Assembly: GCF_965363235.1 (NCBI RefSeq)
Contig: NC_134843.1
Coordinates: 49,037,535-49,101,534 of the forward strand
Origin: Mytilus galloprovincialis
Lineage: Eukaryota > Mollusca > Bivalvia > Mytilida > Mytilidae
Direction: 5' to 3'
Length of the DNA stretch: 64,000 nt
The position numbers and the translations under genes were made by a program. The notes below the pieces were generated by a model. The model saw only the letters and a list, made by a program, of their open reading frames with translations. It was not told the DNA's origin and did no database searches. This document shows positions 60,224-64,000 of the stretch, piece after piece (the stretch's first letter is position 1; each line of letters begins with the position of its first letter).

Positions 60224-63200
60224 TCATCGGATATCGTATCTAAACAGTACCAAATAATCAGTCCTATCTAATAAGTTTCCAGCAATATCAAATGCTTCCC
60301 CCGTGTTTGGTGTAGTAGTTGTTAAAATCCACTCACTTCCCTCCTTTGTCATCACTTGTCCATTAGCTGTCGCTGATACAACTATCGATGATCTCAATCT
60401 ACATGTTACGCTAGAATTTGCAGGAAGTATACCGTCTAAAGGCCCTATAAGAACACAATTGTAATCTTGTGTTGCTTCGAAAGTTGTTGGGAATGGTAGG
60501 CATGGATTTGCTGGCGCAGTGCAATCTATGAGAAATGTTCCTGTCTTGTGATGCTTGGAATCTGTTTCGGAGAATATCGTTAGTTTATAATATCCCATAA
60601 AAGGCAATCTCAAAGTTACATTGAACGAATGATTATCACTGTTAACAAGTGTACATTTCGCTTCGTCTGGCATATTATCTTCAGAAGTTAATTTCACGGA
60701 CCGCTTATGAATTTTGTATGTTGGGAAGCAAAGTGTTGCCTCGCCCTTTACTTTATACATTACCGGCACCAATTCAGCACCATTGTTTTGAAATCCATAA
60801 TTGTTGGCGTCGGAAACAAATCCCCATAAACCATCGGTCTTTGGAAATGGTTTAATATCGCCGATGCAATCTGACTTTATAGTGTACTGAAGTAAAAGAG
60901 GAAGATCTTTTGCCTTGCTATTGTCATGTCCGTATATATTCAAGTGATAGAGTCCTGGTGGAGGTGGACTTATTGTAACTGTTATTTCTTCGGTCTTTTC
61001 TTTGCGAATAAAAATATATTCTAATCCACCATCCGTTCTATTTGAAAGCCTGTTCATTGTAGCTTTACAACTTACAATGCAATTTTTCATGTTTGAAATC
61101 TTGATATCAACAAGTTCATGAACGATGATTACCTCTCCTTTGTGGGATAAAGGCTGTATCCCTAGTTGTTTTGCAATTTCTGTTATCGGCACCTCTTTTT
61201 GTTGATAATTACACACCAAATCCCATTCTTTGCTTTCCTGAATGATATTTGAAATATCAGTCCCATCAATCCGTTTGCCACTTTTAGATAAAATTTCGTA
61301 TTGGTATACAGCCCAATATTTGGCTTCATCCTCTGTTTTTCCACTTATACGAAATTCATCACCTGGACATGGTGTAGTAACAATAGCAATGTATTCGTCG
61401 TCCATCCTCTCCATCTTTTCACCACCCAATTGAAATGTTTTCCCAATTGACGATTTAAGTCTAAAAGTTATAGTTGATTGTGCAGGTAAAAATCTCGAAG
61501 TAGGCTCAATTAAGCTACATGACAATGTTTGAGTGGATTCAAATGTCATAGGAAATGGCATGCATGGTTTACTTGGTTCACGGCTGTCTATTAGAAAATT
61601 AGCCATTTCAAAATACCGCCCATCATCAGTTTCCTTCGTAAACTTTTTAAACAATAAAGTAAGTTTGTAGTAGTCCTGAAAGGGAAATTTTATTTTCACT
61701 TTCAAACAGTCTTCTGTGCTTTCAAAAATACTATAGTCTTGTCCATTTAGTAATGTATTATTGGCCGGTTCTAGTTTAGATAACGAGTAGACTTTTTGTT
61801 CAGTGCGAAAACAAATCTCTAAATTTCTGTTACATGTATGAAATGAAGAAATAGTATATGCATTGTCGTTGTGAAGTCCAAGAATAAATGCTTCAGGCAG
61901 TATACCCCAAACACCGTTGTGAGAGGGATATGGATTTACCACAAGTCCCCCTTTCATTGTAGATACAATGGTGTAATCTAGTAAAAGTTTGTATGTTTTA
62001 CTCTCTTTGTCAATATGCCCAAATAGTTGCACTGTATATGTTCCAGCTGAAGGTGGACGAATTGTTATTCTAACTTCATCGGGATGTTCTTTTCGTAGAA
62101 ATATATATTCGTTCAGTTTAATAAATTCCCTTGATTCATGGAAAAAATCGACGGCGTAAACTAATCTGTCCATACTTTCTATTGCTATGATTTCAACTTC
62201 ATCATCAATTCTTATCTTGAAACTTGTATGTGATTTTGGTATTAATCCCCATTGCTTGGCATATTTTGTCCTTGGATCATTAACATTTGGTGTATTTGTT
62301 GTAAGTCCACTTCTCTCTAATGAATCATTATTGTTTAAATTATTCAAATCTCCCGTCTGTTCGATGCATTGCTCAATCGAATGTTTCATGTTTTCACAAG
62401 GTATCATGAAGCGACCTAGCAAATTTTTCATTATTCCTTTCGAACTTTCCACGGTTTCATAACCGAACAAGCTACACCAGTTTCCATCTTGACAACCATT
62501 CCCCATGATGTTGACCGCTTCACCAGGATTAGGTGATGTTATGTCTACAATCCATTCATCGCCCACTTTTTCCATCCTTTTCCCGGAAATATTAGCCATT
62601 TGCAGAATGTTAGATTTCATCCTAAATCTAATTTTTGTACCAGCAGGTATTTGTCTGTAGACAGGTTCGATTATGGTACAGTTAAATTCATTTGTATCCA
62701 AAAATGTCTTTGGAAACGGAATGCACGGTACTGCAGGTTCGGTGCAATCGAGCATGAAAATGGCCATGGCGTGGAACTTATCGTTTACATTCACTACTGG
62801 CTTCAGATATAATGTAAGTTTATAATAGTCAGTGAACGGAAAGCGAACCTTAATAATCAAAACATCATTTTTGCTTTCTGCAAATGCATATCCTTCATCG
62901 CCATTTAAATTATTTTGAGCAGAATGAAGTTTCACTATTGCGGGAGTTCTTTTTGTAGTCTGCAAACGAATTTCCGTTTCCTTCTTGACACTTTGCAAGA
63001 CTGGAACACTATTCCCCTTGCATAATCCGCAGTCATAAGCCTCTAGTTTGATTCCCCATAACCCATTTTCTTGTGGAAATGGTTTCAGGTCAGAAATACA
63101 TAAGGATTTTATAATATATTCCATCATCATAATAACCGTGTCTGTATTTTTATCAGTTTGCCCATACAGTTTTAGTACATATTTCCCATACGACTTAGGT

Positions 63201-63744
63201 CGTACTTTTATATTAATTTCTGATGTGTTTTCTTTATGAACGAAAACACTGCCACCTTCTTCGCGGTTTCCGTTATTCGTATTCAGAAAAACTGCTTTGA
63301 TTATTGACAGTGTTTCATCAGTATCCAGTAAGATTAGATCTAATGGTTCTGTCATGCCAATAATTCCATGCTTATGAGATTTAGGATAAATCTTCCATTT
63401 CATTGCTTGAGGTGTTAGTTTTATATTCTTACTAAATTCATTTATTGATACTGGTGTTGGAAGCAGTTGCCATTCACTGCTTGTTTTTGGATTATCAGTC
63501 ATATATGGAAAGTGTGTGTTTATCAGGTGATATGGGTTCTGTAAGGAAATAAAAATCAGTTTGACTTTCTTCGACATGGATCCCTTGAACTCCCCATGTA
63601 CAGTCAATGAGAAACCACTTTTCATTAATTTTCACGGCGTTCCAAGAGTGATCTCCTTTTGTGTCCAAAGTAAATGTTTTCTCAGCTGAACATTTGGAAT
63701 TTTTTGTAAATCCGTGTAAACATTTTACTTCCACATGTACATAA
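60224..63744 (-). CDS. Kyphoscoliosis-peptidase/hillarin-like protein, 3' exon (5' end outside window)
   Basis: The last exon begins at 63744 after acceptor CTTTCAG and ends at TGA 60224-60226. It opens with the end of a transglutaminase-like fold: GDHSWNAV (catalytic His) and WFLIDCTWG (catalytic Asp), then DFYFLTEP. The catalytic Cys must be in an upstream exon. About 1,110 residues follow as three tandem modules of about 330-380 residues (roughly 63430-62390, 62270-61280 and 61180-60230). Each has Ig-like blocks with WGL-P-SH, YIFLRKE--DE--ITIRPP-G, PFP--NGLWG, FPF-DYYKLT, PCxPFP-TF and FRLKSS. KY and hillarin act at muscle Z-discs or the cytokinetic cytoskeleton; whether this one is catalytic is unknown. 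Between FLTEP and YHLINTHFP the frame changes by one base at the CCC on the minus strand (63534-63536), either a sequence error or a real break. After it, 1,100 codons stay open. Confidence 0.85.
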
Positions 63745-64000
63745 CTGAAAGTGGATAAATACTAAGGAATTAAATTTTGTGTTACATTTGAACACACTTG
63801 CATATTAAGGTAAAGAAGTGAATCGTAAATTTGATCTATTTTCACAATCTTAAGTTTTGTGCTTGTAAAATATAAGGCATATCAGATATATCACTCGAAG
63901 TTATGACCCAAATTGACAGTGGTACAATACTGCGGTATAAGGCGGTATAACTTCTAACATGAATCATGATTTTTACGGTAATTTCTGTAATTCTACTGTT
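63745..64000 (-). other. Intron upstream of the KY-like 3' exon
   Basis: No exon-like frame. The catalytic-Cys exon is expected further to the right, outside the window. Confidence 0.6.

Noticed and set aside
60649-63239. Plus-strand frames opposite the KY-like exon
   Set aside because: Shadows of the long minus-strand coding exon, which has clear family motifs.

Overview
Eukaryotic nuclear DNA, AT-rich, with short exons, long GT-AG introns and a very high load of short mobile elements. Gene content and repeats point to a bivalve mollusc, most likely a mussel (Mytilidae). The species call rests on remembered repeat families and on animal-type proteins; no search was run.

Four host genes are supported. 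(1) The last two coding exons of a DNAJA2-type Hsp40 co-chaperone (2870-4061, +), with its 3' UTR. (2) A complete four-exon gene for an 87-residue single-RRM protein of the DAZAP1/Musashi type (14843-18228, +). (3) A Rab-family GTPase, closest by eye to Rab24 (50415-55818, +), with a possible extra 5' coding exon at 44412. Its catalytic Gln and its NKxD Lys are both replaced. (4) The 3' exon of a kyphoscoliosis-peptidase/hillarin-like protein (60224-63744, -). It holds the end of a transglutaminase-like fold and three long KY-type modules, with an apparent one-base frame break. Genes 1 and 4 run off the window. The four are unrelated in function.

The rest is intron or intergenic DNA built from mobile elements. 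Several families share one plan: a terminal hairpin or short inverted repeat, a CGTC/CCGTCC stretch, 2-6 tandem monomers of about 145-190 bp (about 527 bp in one family) and a 3' hairpin. I read these as non-autonomous Helentron-like elements (334-2473, 1091-1943, 8960-10145, 10840-11505, 23395-25482, 36344-37129 and fragments). There are also TIR/foldback MITEs (3109-3498, 22174-22912, 27386-27650), hairpin repeats, LINE remnants (14045-14410, 30729-31290), another retroelement tail (58259-59530) and a 1.3-kb dispersed duplication (about 19060-20370 and 29245-30570).

The most striking structure is an 8.1-kb foldback element (31869-39971) with an 8-bp target duplication AAAATTAA. Its arms are unequal inverted arrays of a 328-bp unit, about four on the left and eight on the right. 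Each unit is itself a 319-bp block bounded by inverted copies of the element's own terminal motif, joined by a 9-bp linker. The spacer holds no transposase but has two clusters of a TTTTTTCGAG motif.
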